Assembly (NCBI RefSeq): GCF_000974425.1
Contig: NZ_CP010429.1
Coordinates: forward strand, 1-64,000
Direction of reading: 5' to 3'
From: Spirosoma radiotolerans
Lineage (GTDB): Bacteria; Bacteroidota; Bacteroidia; Cytophagales; Spirosomataceae
Length of the DNA stretch: 64,000 bases
In this document: piece after piece, positions 38,467 through 47,985 of the stretch
Layout of the letters: the number at the start of each line of letters is the position of its first letter
How positions within the stretch are numbered: position 1 is the first letter of the stretch
Position numbers and translations under genes: made by a program
The notes under the pieces: model-generated
What the model was told of the DNA's origin: nothing
What the model saw: only the letters and a program-made list of their open reading frames with translations
The model's database searches: none

Positions 38467-41400
38467 ATGCTTGTTGGTGTAGACGCTACTGATCAACCTA
38501 CTTCTTCTCAACGATGGCAGCGTATGCTAGGTATTCGGCCGGAGGAAAGCCGTACGGTAGGGTTATTTTTCATTCATAATTTTTTGCTTGGCATTGGCAC
38601 TATCCTCATTTATGTAGCGGCTAATGCCATTTTGCTGGAAAATAATCCCGAAACCAGCTTACCGGTCGCCTATATCGCTTCGGCTGTGGCCATGATTGGC
38701 GTGGGGCGCGTGTATGCCTACTTCGAGCACCACCTGGCGCTGCGCAGCCTGGCCGTTCGGGTGCTGTTGGCTGCTGTCGTGATGACTGTGGTTGTTGGCA
38801 TTCTGGTTGTGATTGGTCACTCGGTGGCGGCTGCCGTGGCCATCATGGCAGGCTATCGGCTTATCTACCTGCTCACGAATCTTGAGTTTTGGGGCGTTTC
38901 GGCTGTGGTGTTCGACACCCGGCAGAGCAAACGGCTATTTGGTGTTATCAGCTCGGGCGATATGCCTGCCAAAGCCATAGGGGCTATTCTGGCCGCGCTG
39001 GTTCATGCCCATGCCGATGTGCTGCGCCTGTTGCTGGTAGCGTTTGGTGCCTTTCTGGCGGCCCTGTATGTGCTTCAGTTAACCATTCAGTCGCATGATG
39101 TACACGCGCCCCACGGTGCCGACCGATCCACCCGCCGGGAACCATCGAAGTTGATTGGGAAGCGATTTGGGGGCAGCGAACTGATCTTCTACATGTGCCT
39201 GAGCTTAGCCGTTTTGGCAGCCGTGGCCACCGAGATCGAGTACAATTTCTTCATCAACGTGAAGCATCGGTTTCACGACCAGACCGATGTAATCCGGTAC
39301 GTAAGTTATGTGCTGGCACTAACCTACGGTGTGGCCATGCTGGCCAAACTGCTTTTGTCCCGGCAGGTGCTGGATCAATTTGGCGTACAACGGTCGTTGC
39401 TGACGCTTCCCTGGGTGGCTTTGGCGGGTTTGGCTGGCCTGGTGGTGATGCGCTACTTTGTGGCCAGTGAAACCGTAATGCTCATTTATTTCTGTGGTAT
39501 CTATCTGGTTTTTGAGGTTGTCCGGCGGGCCTTGTTCGATCCGGTCTTTCTGGTCTTGTTTCAGCCGCTACTCCCTCCACAACGGCTGAAAGGCCATACG
39601 CTGGCGAAAGGATTGTACGAACCGCTTGGTCTGGGGCTGGCCGGATCGCTGATCTTTCTACTGCATACAACGCTGGAGTCCGGCGGGGCACTCGTCTGGA
39701 TCGCGCTGCTGGCCGGGGCTGTCTGGCTATTGCGCCATACCTATAAACGGTATCTTCACGAACTCAACGATGCCATTGGTCGCCGGTTTCTGGAACGAGA
39801 CCAACTGGCCATGCCCACGGTCGCAAAGACAAGCCTATTGAGTCAGTTGCAGAGTAGCCGGCCCGATGATGTACTGACAGCCATTAGCTGGCTTGATGCC
39901 CATAATTCGGCTGAACTAACCCAGCAGGTGCCAACCCTGCTCGAACACGCCAACGCCAGCGTTCGCCGGCGTACACTGAACGCCGTCGGGCGCATGAATC
40001 AGAAAGTGCCGGTTCGTCAGCTGATGCATATTGCCTTAACGGATGACGAACCATCGCTACGTCAGCAGGCAGCTTATTTGCTGGGCAGGCGCATCAATGC
40101 GGAAACAGCTGAACTGGCTCCGCTCATTCATCACACAGACCTCTCTATCCGGCAGGGTGCCATAAAGGGTGTACTCGAATTGAACCCGCACGATGCTGTC
40201 GCACAGGCTGAGCTGGTCCAGTTGGCGAAGGATGCAAATCCCGCACATCAGCAAATAGCCTTGAATTTGATTGCTGCACTGCACCTTGATGATCTTGCAC
40301 CCTTGGTTAGTGAGCGGCTGACGAGTTCAAATACCGATGTCAAAAAGGGCGCCATTGCTGCGGCTGGTCAGCTGGCTAATGCTAAGTTGACTACCTATTT
40401 GCTTCAACATCTGACCGATAGAGCCATTGGTCGAGCGGTTACCCAGGCGCTGAAAGGGCGCGGCAGCGAAACGATTCCGGCTTTACGTGCCCTACAAAAC
40501 GCCACAAAAGACCGACTAACCCTGGAGCGGATAGCCACCGTTTGTGGGGCTATTTATACGCCGGAAAGCCGACATCTATTGAATGGACTGGCACAACTGC
40601 CCGACCTGGTTGTCAGGAGAGCGGCTCTGCGGGCATTACGTCGTTTCCCGAATGAGCCTGCCGACGATGCGCTGTTTCGCACGCTTATGCACGAAGAGGT
40701 CCAGTTGGCTCAGCGGCTTTTGCACGGCAGTTTGACGGATGCCGATCTGACCGATACCCTTGATTATGAGTTGTCAGTACTGGTGCAGCGGCTATTCGAT
40801 ATTCTGGCTCAGCTTTATGATACCGAAACCATTACCGGAGCGCGTTTAGGTGTTGGACACCCTGCCCGCGAGCGCCGGGCCAATGCCCTGGAGATGCTCG
40901 ATAACCTGATTCCGAGGGCTACTTACCAAACATTACAGGTGCTGGTGGACGATTTGCCCCGGCAGGAAAAGAATCGTATCCTCGATGTTGAACTTGGGCC
41001 ATTTGATGATACCGAAACCATTCGGGCGTTTATTCTGCGAAAAGGCGAACAGGTCTTTTCCGCATGGACGATTAATGTTGTGTTACGCAGCCTGCCACCA
41101 GCCGACGCGCTGATGGCTCAACAGGCTTTAGAATCCCGGTTTGCTTCCTTATCCCCTCTACTTATGGCTCACGCTGCCCACTCGACCGACCAGATTTCGG
41201 CCTATGACCGGGTCTTGTTGCTGGCTCAAACCAGCCTGTTCTCCCAAACGCCCGAAAACGTGCTGGCCAGCATTACGCCTATCATGAAAGAGGAGGAACA
41301 TCCGGCGGGCGGACCGATTTTTCATAAAGGAGATTTGGGCACGGGTATGTATGTGATTTACACGGGCGAAGTCGCTATTCTGGATGGCGATACAGAACTG

Positions 41401-41634
41401 GCCCGCTTCGGGCGGGGCGACTTTTTTGGTGAGTTGGCGTTGCTGGATACTGAATCCCGTTCGGCTACCGCAGAGGCTATCACCGATGTACGCTTGTTGC
41501 GCATCGATCAGGATGATTTCTACGATTTAATGGAAGAGCGGAGCGAGGTTCTTCGTAGTATTGTCAGAAGCCTGTCGGGGCGCATTCGGCGGCAAAACGA
41601 ATTGCTGGCCAACCGGCCCACCTCAGCACAATAA
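38467..41634 (+). CDS. nucleotide-transporter-like membrane protein fused to HEAT repeats and a cyclic-nucleotide-binding domain
   Basis: This 1,055-residue protein has three parts. Residues 1-430 carry about twelve hydrophobic segments and look like the NTP/NDP (Npt/Tlc) branch of the MFS. Residues 450-880 are helical repeats with LLEHANASVRRRTLNAVGRM, LTDDEPSLRQQAAYLLGRR and similar units of HEAT type. Residues 920-1045 are a cyclic-nucleotide-binding domain; its phosphate-binding cassette FGELALLDTESRSATAEA (987-1004) keeps the Glu at 989 and the Arg at 998. I infer a membrane protein gated or placed by cAMP or cGMP. An adenylate cyclase gene lies 5.2 kb downstream on the same strand. Confidence 0.82.
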   Translation: MLVGVDATDQPTSSQRWQRMLGIRPEESRTVGLFFIHNFLLGIGTILIYVAANAILLENNPETSLPVAYIASAVAMIGVGRVYAYFEHHLALRSLAVRVLLAAVVMTVVVGILVVIGHSVAAAVAIMAGYRLIYLLTNLEFWGVSAVVFDTRQSKRLFGVISSGDMPAKAIGAILAALVHAHADVLRLLLVAFGAFLAALYVLQLTIQSHDVHAPHGADRSTRREPSKLIGKRFGGSELIFYMCLSLAVLAAVATEIEYNFFINVKHRFHDQTDVIRYVSYVLALTYGVAMLAKLLLSRQVLDQFGVQRSLLTLPWVALAGLAGLVVMRYFVASETVMLIYFCGIYLVFEVVRRALFDPVFLVLFQPLLPPQRLKGHTLAKGLYEPLGLGLAGSLIFLLHTTLESGGALVWIALLAGAVWLLRHTYKRYLHELNDAIGRRFLERDQLAMPTVAKTSLLSQLQSSRPDDVLTAISWLDAHNSAELTQQVPTLLEHANASVRRRTLNAVGRMNQKVPVRQLMHIALTDDEPSLRQQAAYLLGRRINAETAELAPLIHHTDLSIRQGAIKGVLELNPHDAVAQAELVQLAKDANPAHQQIALNLIAALHLDDLAPLVSERLTSSNTDVKKGAIAAAGQLANAKLTTYLLQHLTDRAIGRAVTQALKGRGSETIPALRALQNATKDRLTLERIATVCGAIYTPESRHLLNGLAQLPDLVVRRAALRALRRFPNEPADDALFRTLMHEEVQLAQRLLHGSLTDADLTDTLDYELSVLVQRLFDILAQLYDTETITGARLGVGHPARERRANALEMLDNLIPRATYQTLQVLVDDLPRQEKNRILDVELGPFDDTETIRAFILRKGEQVFSAWTINVVLRSLPPADALMAQQALESRFASLSPLLMAHAAHSTDQISAYDRVLLLAQTSLFSQTPENVLASITPIMKEEEHPAGGPIFHKGDLGTGMYVIYTGEVAILDGDTELARFGRGDFFGELALLDTESRSATAEAITDVRLLRIDQDDFYDLMEERSEVLRSIVRSLSGRIRRQNELLANRPTSAQ

Positions 41635-41749
41635 TTGCTTTGGCAGGTCGATGATGTTGATGCGCAGTGCCGTAGTAATCAGTTGATGTTTTTACGGTCA
41701 GTTTTGGTAAACTTGTTGTTTGCGCCATTCTCTTTCCTTAACTCGTACT

Positions 41750-43123
41750 ATGAATGTCTCGTCACCCGAAGGTATTGGCACCGTTTTGCTGGCGGCTGGT
41801 GCGTTTCAATTTACCCGCCGTTTCTTAGACACACCAACCCGGTTGCCCGCCTGGGAGCCTTATCTGCAGAAAATTTGGGTTGTTTTTGGTGTGTTCATCG
41901 GCCTCTCGGCCCTTTTCTCCATCGACCTCTCGAATGGCTGGGTTGCGCTCGGGGTAAGCCTGGTGTATGTATACATGCTGATGCAGCTGTATTATTACCA
42001 ACCGGCCCGCATGGTACTTCTGGCGGTAGCCCCGTTTTTGCTTTTTTGGGTTATCGGTAGTTTTATCGAACACTATGCCCCTACGTATTACAAGCATAAC
42101 GACGATTTTATTGATAATTCGATTGGCTTTTCGACCATCTGGCTGGGTACATTTTTGGTCATCGCTAACCGTCAGAAAAAAACGTTGCTCAAGGTAGAAC
42201 AGGAGCGAGCTCGTGAAGCCGAAGAGCGACGGATTATTGAAGCTAAAAAGCAGGAACTGGAATACCTGGTTGCTGAGCGAACGGCTGAAATTACCCAGCA
42301 AAAAGAAGAACTTGAACATGCTCTCGTCGAGCTAAAGTCAACACAGAACCAGTTGATTCAGAGTGAGAAAATGGCCAGCTTGGGCGAACTGACAGCTGGC
42401 ATTGCCCACGAAATTCAAAACCCACTCAACTTCGTCAATAACTTCTCCGAAGTGAGTATCGAGCTGATCGACGAGTTAGCCGAAGAGCAAGCCAAACCCG
42501 ACCGTGATCTTGACCTGGAAGCCGAACTGCTAACGGATTTAAAACAGAATCTCCAGAAGATAAACCATCACGGCGGGCGGGCGTCTTCCATTGTGAAAGG
42601 CATGCTTCAGCATTCCCGTGCCAGCACAGGTCAGCGTGAACCCATTGATCTGAATGCCCTGTGTGATGAATATCTGCGTCTGGCGTACCATGGTTTACGG
42701 GCAAAGGATAAATCCTTCAACGCCTTGTTCAATACGGATCTCGATGCTTCTATGGGCGTAGTTAGTGTACTACCTCAGGACATAAGCCGGGTGCTGCTCA
42801 ATCTGTTTACGAACGCTTTTTATGCGGTTCAGCAACGCCAGAAGAAGGGCGAGACACCGGGTTATCAACCGACCGTAACCGTTAGTACCCGTTGTGCCGG
42901 GAATGAAGCTGTTATTACGGTAAGCGACAATGGTACAGGCATACCCGAAGACCTCAAACAAAAAATCTTTCAGCCCTTCTTCACCACAAAGCCCACCGGA
43001 GAAGGCACTGGCCTGGGCCTTTCGCTGGCCTACGACATTGTTACGAAAGGGCATAACGGTACATTGGAGGTAGAGAGCAAGGAAGGCGAAGGCACAACGT
43101 TTATTATAAAGCTGCCAGCCTGA
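41750..43123 (+). CDS. sensor histidine kinase, membrane-bound
   Basis: This 457-residue kinase has four or five N-terminal membrane segments (residues about 42-60, 64-84, 88-105 and 122-140), a long coiled coil (145-210), a HisKA domain with the phosphoacceptor His at residue 220 (GIAHEIQNPLNFVNNF) and a HATPase domain (LLNLFTNAFYAVQQ, VSDNGTGIP, GEGTGLGLSLAYDIV). There is no HAMP or PAS domain. Its core is nearly identical to those of the next gene and of the kinase at 54201. I start at MNVSSPEGIG, where the hydrophobic region begins. It probably signals to the receivers at 46.5-47.9 kb. Confidence 0.92.
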   Translation: MNVSSPEGIGTVLLAAGAFQFTRRFLDTPTRLPAWEPYLQKIWVVFGVFIGLSALFSIDLSNGWVALGVSLVYVYMLMQLYYYQPARMVLLAVAPFLLFWVIGSFIEHYAPTYYKHNDDFIDNSIGFSTIWLGTFLVIANRQKKTLLKVEQERAREAEERRIIEAKKQELEYLVAERTAEITQQKEELEHALVELKSTQNQLIQSEKMASLGELTAGIAHEIQNPLNFVNNFSEVSIELIDELAEEQAKPDRDLDLEAELLTDLKQNLQKINHHGGRASSIVKGMLQHSRASTGQREPIDLNALCDEYLRLAYHGLRAKDKSFNALFNTDLDASMGVVSVLPQDISRVLLNLFTNAFYAVQQRQKKGETPGYQPTVTVSTRCAGNEAVITVSDNGTGIPEDLKQKIFQPFFTTKPTGEGTGLGLSLAYDIVTKGHNGTLEVESKEGEGTTFIIKLPA

Positions 43124-43174
43124 GAAGCTCTCCGGAACGGCTCGTTTGAAAAGACCACCTCTATACTCATCATT

Positions 43175-45328
43175 ATGATCGTTCGCTTAGTGCTTGTTCT
43201 ACTGATGCTTCAGAACCTGTCGGGTCTTCAGGCGCAGGACTCCCTGCGGACTTTCCTGCAAGCCGAGCTGGCCAGGCACCCACAGCCCGACACCTTACGG
43301 GTAAATCGGTTGAACGAACTGGCCTATGTGTTGCGGGGAGAGCAGCCAGATTGTACAAGAGAGTTAGCCCAGGAAGCCCTGAATCTGTCAAGAAAACTGA
43401 ATTATCGGCGCGGTGAAGCAATGGCCATGTATGGCATGGCGGTTGGCTATGATACGTACTCCTCTCACACGCAGGCGCTTCCTTACCTGGAACAGGCCCG
43501 GAAGCTATTCACTCAGTTGAACGACCGGGCTGGTTTAGCAAGGGTTGTTAGCCAAATTGGCTGGTACTACACACAACGCGGTGACTATGTTCCCGCCCTT
43601 ACCTATAGCCTGCAAGCCCAGCAGCTAGCCGACAAGACAGGTGATCTGGAATTACGAGCCCGCACAAAAGCCCGTTTGGGCGGTTTATACACCATGCTGG
43701 GCGATTATCAGCAGGGGCTGGCTGCACAATCGGCTACTATTCAATTATATGAGCGTATTAACAGTCAGGAGGGCATTTGCCGGGTACTGAACGGGCTAGG
43801 CGAGTTGCATCGCCTGGAAGGAAATTTCAAGCGGGCAAGTCGGTACTACAGCAAGTCCATTCGGTTGGCCCAGGAGTTAAACAGCCCCCGGCTGGCTGCC
43901 CAGGCAGAAAGTAATCTGGCCGCTGTTTACGTCGCTGAAGGGAACTACGATGATGCACTCAATATGGCGTATAAAGCCTTGACGGTGTTGATGAAGAGTA
44001 ACGACACTGAAGTAGTCGCCTGGACACAGACCGTGCTTGCCCGTGCCTATTTAAAACAGAATCGAATTGACAGCGCCCTGGCGTACGGCCTGCGCGCCCG
44101 AGCGTTAAGCCGGAAAATTGGGTATCGGGAGGTGGCTCGAGACGCGAACGGAATTCTGGCAGAAGCCTATGTCGCTAAGCGTAACTTTGCCAATGCCTAC
44201 AATTACCAGCAGCAGTATCTGGCGTATATGGATACCCTGACAGGCCGAAATACGCAACGGCAACTGGCGGTTCTTCAGTACAACTATGGCTTAGCCGAAA
44301 AGCAGACACAAATCGCCTTGCTGAAAAAAGATAAAGCCCTGCAAACGGAAGCCACCCAACGGCAACAGCAACTGCTGCTGGGAACACTGGTTGTGATGGC
44401 TCTGATTTTAGGATTGCTCTTCCTGCTTTACCGAAACAACCGCCAGAAGCAGAAGGCCAACACGATTCTGCAACAACAAAAAACAGAACTTCAGGCACAA
44501 CGCGATCAAACGAATCAGGCGTTATCGGAGTTGAAACTAACACAGAACCAGCTAATTCAAAGTGAGAAGATGGCCTCCCTGGGGGAGCTGACCGCCGGCA
44601 TTGCGCATGAAATTCAGAACCCGCTCAACTTTGTCAACAATTTCTCCGAAGTCTCTGTCGAACTGGTGCAGGAACTGACCGAAGAACGGGAAAAAGGCCC
44701 TGATAGAGACGATGCCCTGGAGGCCGAATTAATGGCCGATTTGTCGCAGAATCTGCATAAAATAATTCACCACGGTAATCGGGCGTCGAGCATTGTTCGG
44801 GGTATGCTGGAACATTCCCGGACAAGCAACGGCCAGAAAGAACCGACCAACCTGAATGCCTTGAGCAGCGAATACCTGGGCCTAGCCTATCATGGCTTAC
44901 GCGCCAAAGACAAGTCATTCAATGCGGAATTGGAGAAAGCGTTAGATTCAGAAGTAGGTTTGGTCAGCCTTAACCCGCAGGATATAGGCCGGGTACTGCT
45001 GAACCTGTTCACAAATGCCTTTTATGCAGTTCAACAACGCCAGAAACAGGCCGGAGCTGGCTACCAACCCCGCGTAACCCTGCGTACAGAGCGAAGCAAC
45101 AAAGAAGTCGTTGTCAAGGTCAGCGACAATGGACAGGGCATTCCAGAAGAGCTTCAGCAAAAGATTTTTCAGCCCTTTTTTACCACAAAACCGTCTGGGC
45201 AAGGCACTGGTTTGGGCTTATCTCTGGCGTACGATATTGTTACTAAGGGGCATGGTGGTATCTTAAGCGTTGAAAGTAAGCTAGGCGAGGGCACAACCTT
45301 TGTCATTCGTCTTCCTTACTTGGCTTAA
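43175..45328 (+). CDS. TPR-containing sensor histidine kinase
   Basis: A 717-residue protein: a signal peptide (MIVRLVLVLLMLQNLSGLQA), a periplasmic array of tetratricopeptide repeats (about residues 60-380; for example ALPYLEQARKLFTQLNDRAG, RASRYYSKSIRLAQELNSPR), one membrane helix (LLLGTLVVMALILGLLFLLYR), a coiled coil, the HisKA His at residue 478 and a HATPase domain (VSDNGQGIP, GQGTGLGLSLAYDIV). This is the known Bacteroidota layout in which periplasmic TPRs sense a protein partner. It starts 51 bases after the previous kinase. Confidence 0.93.
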   Translation: MIVRLVLVLLMLQNLSGLQAQDSLRTFLQAELARHPQPDTLRVNRLNELAYVLRGEQPDCTRELAQEALNLSRKLNYRRGEAMAMYGMAVGYDTYSSHTQALPYLEQARKLFTQLNDRAGLARVVSQIGWYYTQRGDYVPALTYSLQAQQLADKTGDLELRARTKARLGGLYTMLGDYQQGLAAQSATIQLYERINSQEGICRVLNGLGELHRLEGNFKRASRYYSKSIRLAQELNSPRLAAQAESNLAAVYVAEGNYDDALNMAYKALTVLMKSNDTEVVAWTQTVLARAYLKQNRIDSALAYGLRARALSRKIGYREVARDANGILAEAYVAKRNFANAYNYQQQYLAYMDTLTGRNTQRQLAVLQYNYGLAEKQTQIALLKKDKALQTEATQRQQQLLLGTLVVMALILGLLFLLYRNNRQKQKANTILQQQKTELQAQRDQTNQALSELKLTQNQLIQSEKMASLGELTAGIAHEIQNPLNFVNNFSEVSVELVQELTEEREKGPDRDDALEAELMADLSQNLHKIIHHGNRASSIVRGMLEHSRTSNGQKEPTNLNALSSEYLGLAYHGLRAKDKSFNAELEKALDSEVGLVSLNPQDIGRVLLNLFTNAFYAVQQRQKQAGAGYQPRVTLRTERSNKEVVVKVSDNGQGIPEELQQKIFQPFFTTKPSGQGTGLGLSLAYDIVTKGHGGILSVESKLGEGTTFVIRLPYLA

Positions 45329-45351
45329 CGAATACAACCACTCATCAAACA

Positions 45352-46425
45352 ATGCGTAAACTGTACATCATTCTCCTCCTCATTTCAGTCCATTGGACAA
45401 CCTTTGGCCAAACCACACCAGGCCAGCCCCTATCGGCCGGCTCCCCGGCGGCCACTTCTCCCACCGACCTGAACGAACGGTTTCGGATGCTCGAAGAAAA
45501 CCTTCGGTTTGCTAACCAGGCATTAGCCAAAACCGTGGATGATCTGCTGTGGTATCAGAAACTGGGTGACGTAGCTACGATCGACAAGGTAAGGTATGGA
45601 AGCAAACCGCCCCATGTTGTCAAAAATCCAACGGGGCAGGGAGCGACCAATCCGGTCGTTATTCCGGCGTATACCTTCCTGCCGAAGAAGTTTGCGTCGG
45701 CTAAGAAGTTGCCGCTCCTTATTTTCGTCCATGATGGTATTCACGGCGATTTCAGTACGCTCTATGCTCATGTCGTTCGTGAATTGCTGGATCAGGGTTA
45801 TCTAATCATCGCCCCCGAATACCGCGGAACAGCGGGCTATGGCGGAGAGTTTTACCGCCAAATCGACTATGGCGATTATGAGAATGACGATGTATTGGCC
45901 GGAAAACGGTGGGCCGTGGAGAACATGCCGCAGGTTGATCCCGACCGCGTGGGAATCATCGGCTGGAGTCATGGGGGTATGATTTCGCTGATGAATATTT
46001 TCGATCATCCTGAAGATTATAAAGTGGCCTACGCCGGTGTGCCGGTTACCGACATCATTGCCCGATTAGGCTACAAACCCCAGAGTTACCGGGCTATATT
46101 TTCCGAAGCGACCCACATCGGCAAAGACCCGTCCGACAACGTAGCCGAATACCGCCGTCGGTCGCCGGTCTGGAACGCCCAGAAGCTGAAAACGCCGTTG
46201 CTGATTCATACCAACACCAATGACGAAGACGTAAACGTACTGGAAGTTGAATCGCTCATTAATGCCCTGAAAGCACACGACAAAAAGTTCGAGTACAAGA
46301 TTTATCAGGATGCGCCGGGTGGTCACAGTTTTAACCGGCTTGATACCAGACTCGCCCGCGATTCGCGCGAGGAGATTTATAAGTTTCTTGCCCGGTATCT
46401 GACACCGCCAGGTGCCACCCGGTAG
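45352..46425 (+). CDS. exported alpha/beta hydrolase (prolyl oligopeptidase-like)
   Basis: This 357-residue protein has a signal peptide (MRKLYIILLLISVHWTTFG) and an alpha/beta hydrolase domain. Its nucleophile is Ser in IIGWSHGGMISL; the acid is in HTNTNDEDVNVLE and the His is in DAPGGHSFNRL. The YRGTAGYGGEFYRQIDYGDYENDDVL segment matches the S9 peptidase/acylaminoacyl-peptidase group, without a beta-propeller. It is likely a periplasmic peptidase or esterase. It lies only 23 bases after the TPR kinase, so it may be co-transcribed with the signalling genes although its role there is unclear. Confidence 0.88.
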   Translation: MRKLYIILLLISVHWTTFGQTTPGQPLSAGSPAATSPTDLNERFRMLEENLRFANQALAKTVDDLLWYQKLGDVATIDKVRYGSKPPHVVKNPTGQGATNPVVIPAYTFLPKKFASAKKLPLLIFVHDGIHGDFSTLYAHVVRELLDQGYLIIAPEYRGTAGYGGEFYRQIDYGDYENDDVLAGKRWAVENMPQVDPDRVGIIGWSHGGMISLMNIFDHPEDYKVAYAGVPVTDIIARLGYKPQSYRAIFSEATHIGKDPSDNVAEYRRRSPVWNAQKLKTPLLIHTNTNDEDVNVLEVESLINALKAHDKKFEYKIYQDAPGGHSFNRLDTRLARDSREEIYKFLARYLTPPGATR

Positions 46426-46496
46426 AACAGAAGCTAACTTGCCCCGTGCCTCTAAAGGGCAAATGTTTTATCTTTGATTTATAACCCTCCCTGTTT

Positions 46497-46877
46497 ATGA
46501 TGAAAGTTTTAGTGGTTGACGACGAAACAGACGTAAAAGATTTGTTTCTCCAGCGGTTCCGTCGGGAAATCCGTAACGCTGAATTTCAGCTGGCTTTTGC
46601 TAATTCGGGTGAAGAGGCCCTTACCTATCTAGCCAGTCATACATCGGAGGTTATCTTGATTTTGTCTGACATTAACATGCCAGGCATGAGCGGGTTTGAG
46701 CTTTTGCGTCATATACGCCAGGATTTTCAGGCGCCCCCGGCTCCGGTTGTCATGATGATTACGGCCTACGGCGACCCCGAATCGCAGGCGCAGGCCGTGA
46801 CACTGGGTGCCAATGATTTTCTGACAAAACCGCTCGATTTTACACTCCTCAAACAAAAACTTCACGATTTAACATGA
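46497..46877 (+). CDS. stand-alone response regulator receiver
   Basis: A 126-residue CheY-like receiver with no output domain. It has the acidic pair in VLVVDDETD, the phosphoacceptor Asp in [16 protein letters not shown], the Thr in MMITAYGD and the Lys in FLTKPLDF. It overlaps the next gene as ATGA (46874-46877). Such a protein can relay phosphate, act as a sink or bind a partner. ATG codons at 46497 and 46500 are both usable. Confidence 0.93.
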   Translation: MMKVLVVDDETDVKDLFLQRFRREIRNAEFQLAFANSGEEALTYLASHTSEVILILSDINMPGMSGFELLRHIRQDFQAPPAPVVMMITAYGDPESQAQAVTLGANDFLTKPLDFTLLKQKLHDLT

Positions 46878-47920
46878 AGGCCAAAATATTGGTGGTCGAC
46901 GACGAGACGGACCTTGAGTTACTCATCAAGCAGAAGTTTCGACGACAGATACGGGAAAAACAATACGAATTCGTTTTTGCACACGATGGTGTAGATGCCC
47001 TGAATACCCTCTCCCAGCAGCCCGATGTTGACATGGTATTGACCGATATCAATATGCCCGGTATGGATGGGCTGACGTTATTGGTTAAACTGCACGAAAG
47101 TAACCCAATGCTCAAAGCCATCATTGTATCGGCTTATGGCGATATGGACAATATTCGTGTGGCCATGAACCGGGGCGCTTTCGATTTCATCACGAAGCCG
47201 GTTAATTTCGAAGATCTGGAGTTAACTATGCAAAAAACGATGGAGTATATCATGCAACTTCGTCAAACGCTTCAGGCTATAAAAGAAAACAACATTCTGC
47301 GGATGTATGTGGACGAATCGGTGCTGACATTCATGAACCGATCGGAGTTCGAAACGTCCTTATCGGCCAGTGAAACGGTTGTTGCAACGGCCGTCTTCAT
47401 TGACATTTGTGGCTTTACTGCCATTGCTGAGCGTGAATCGGCGGATACCGTTGTTCGGTTGTTGAACCGGTACTTTGATGTTATTGTCAAGGAAATTATT
47501 GCGCAGGGAGGCTATGTCGACAAGTTTATGGGCGATGCGGTAATGGCTGTTTTTCGGGGCGAGTACCACTTTGACCGGGCCATTGAAGCCGCGCTGGCGG
47601 CCCGGGCGCAGGTGGCTAAGCTCGAAGACAATTTGCCCAACCATGCCAATTATCACCCCCAGATATCCATCGGCATCAACACCGGCGAGATGGTGTCAGG
47701 CAATATTGGGTCGGCTACGCTCCGCCGATTGGATTACACAGTCATTGGCGATGCAGTCAACATGGCCCAGCGGCTGCAATCGGTTGCCCAACCGGGGCAG
47801 ATTGTTATTGTGGAGTCCGCTCAACAGCAAATAGCGGAGTCGTTTACCTGTGAACGCATTGGGGAGGTAACGCTTAAAAATAAATCAGCCCCCGTGGTGA
47901 TATACAATGTGCTAGGATGA
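46874..47920 (+). CDS. response regulator fused to a class III adenylate cyclase
   Basis: A 348-residue protein. Residues 1-120 are a receiver with phosphoacceptor Asp58 and Lys108. A helical linker (120-160) follows, then a class III cyclase domain (165-348). The metal-binding Asp177 (FIDICGFT) and Asp221 (GDAVMAVF) are both present. Lys217 and Thr289 ([10 protein letters not shown]) form the pair that selects ATP in class IIIb cyclases, and Asn296 and Arg300 are the transition-state residues. I therefore call it an adenylate rather than guanylate cyclase. It should make cAMP under phosphorelay control. Confidence 0.92.
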   Translation: MKAKILVVDDETDLELLIKQKFRRQIREKQYEFVFAHDGVDALNTLSQQPDVDMVLTDINMPGMDGLTLLVKLHESNPMLKAIIVSAYGDMDNIRVAMNRGAFDFITKPVNFEDLELTMQKTMEYIMQLRQTLQAIKENNILRMYVDESVLTFMNRSEFETSLSASETVVATAVFIDICGFTAIAERESADTVVRLLNRYFDVIVKEIIAQGGYVDKFMGDAVMAVFRGEYHFDRAIEAALAARAQVAKLEDNLPNHANYHPQISIGINTGEMVSGNIGSATLRRLDYTVIGDAVNMAQRLQSVAQPGQIVIVESAQQQIAESFTCERIGEVTLKNKSAPVVIYNVLG

Positions 47921-47985
47921 GAAGAGGGATGTATGATGTAGGGTTAGTGCATATAGCATACACCCTACATCATACATCCCTCTTC
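47921..47985. terminator. 24-bp perfect palindrome between converging genes
   Basis: The arm at 47921-47944 starts right after the cyclase stop codon and pairs exactly with 47962-47985, whose last base is the final base of the converging ABC permease stop. The loop is 17 bases. It lacks a long T run but is well placed to end both transcripts. Confidence 0.75.
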
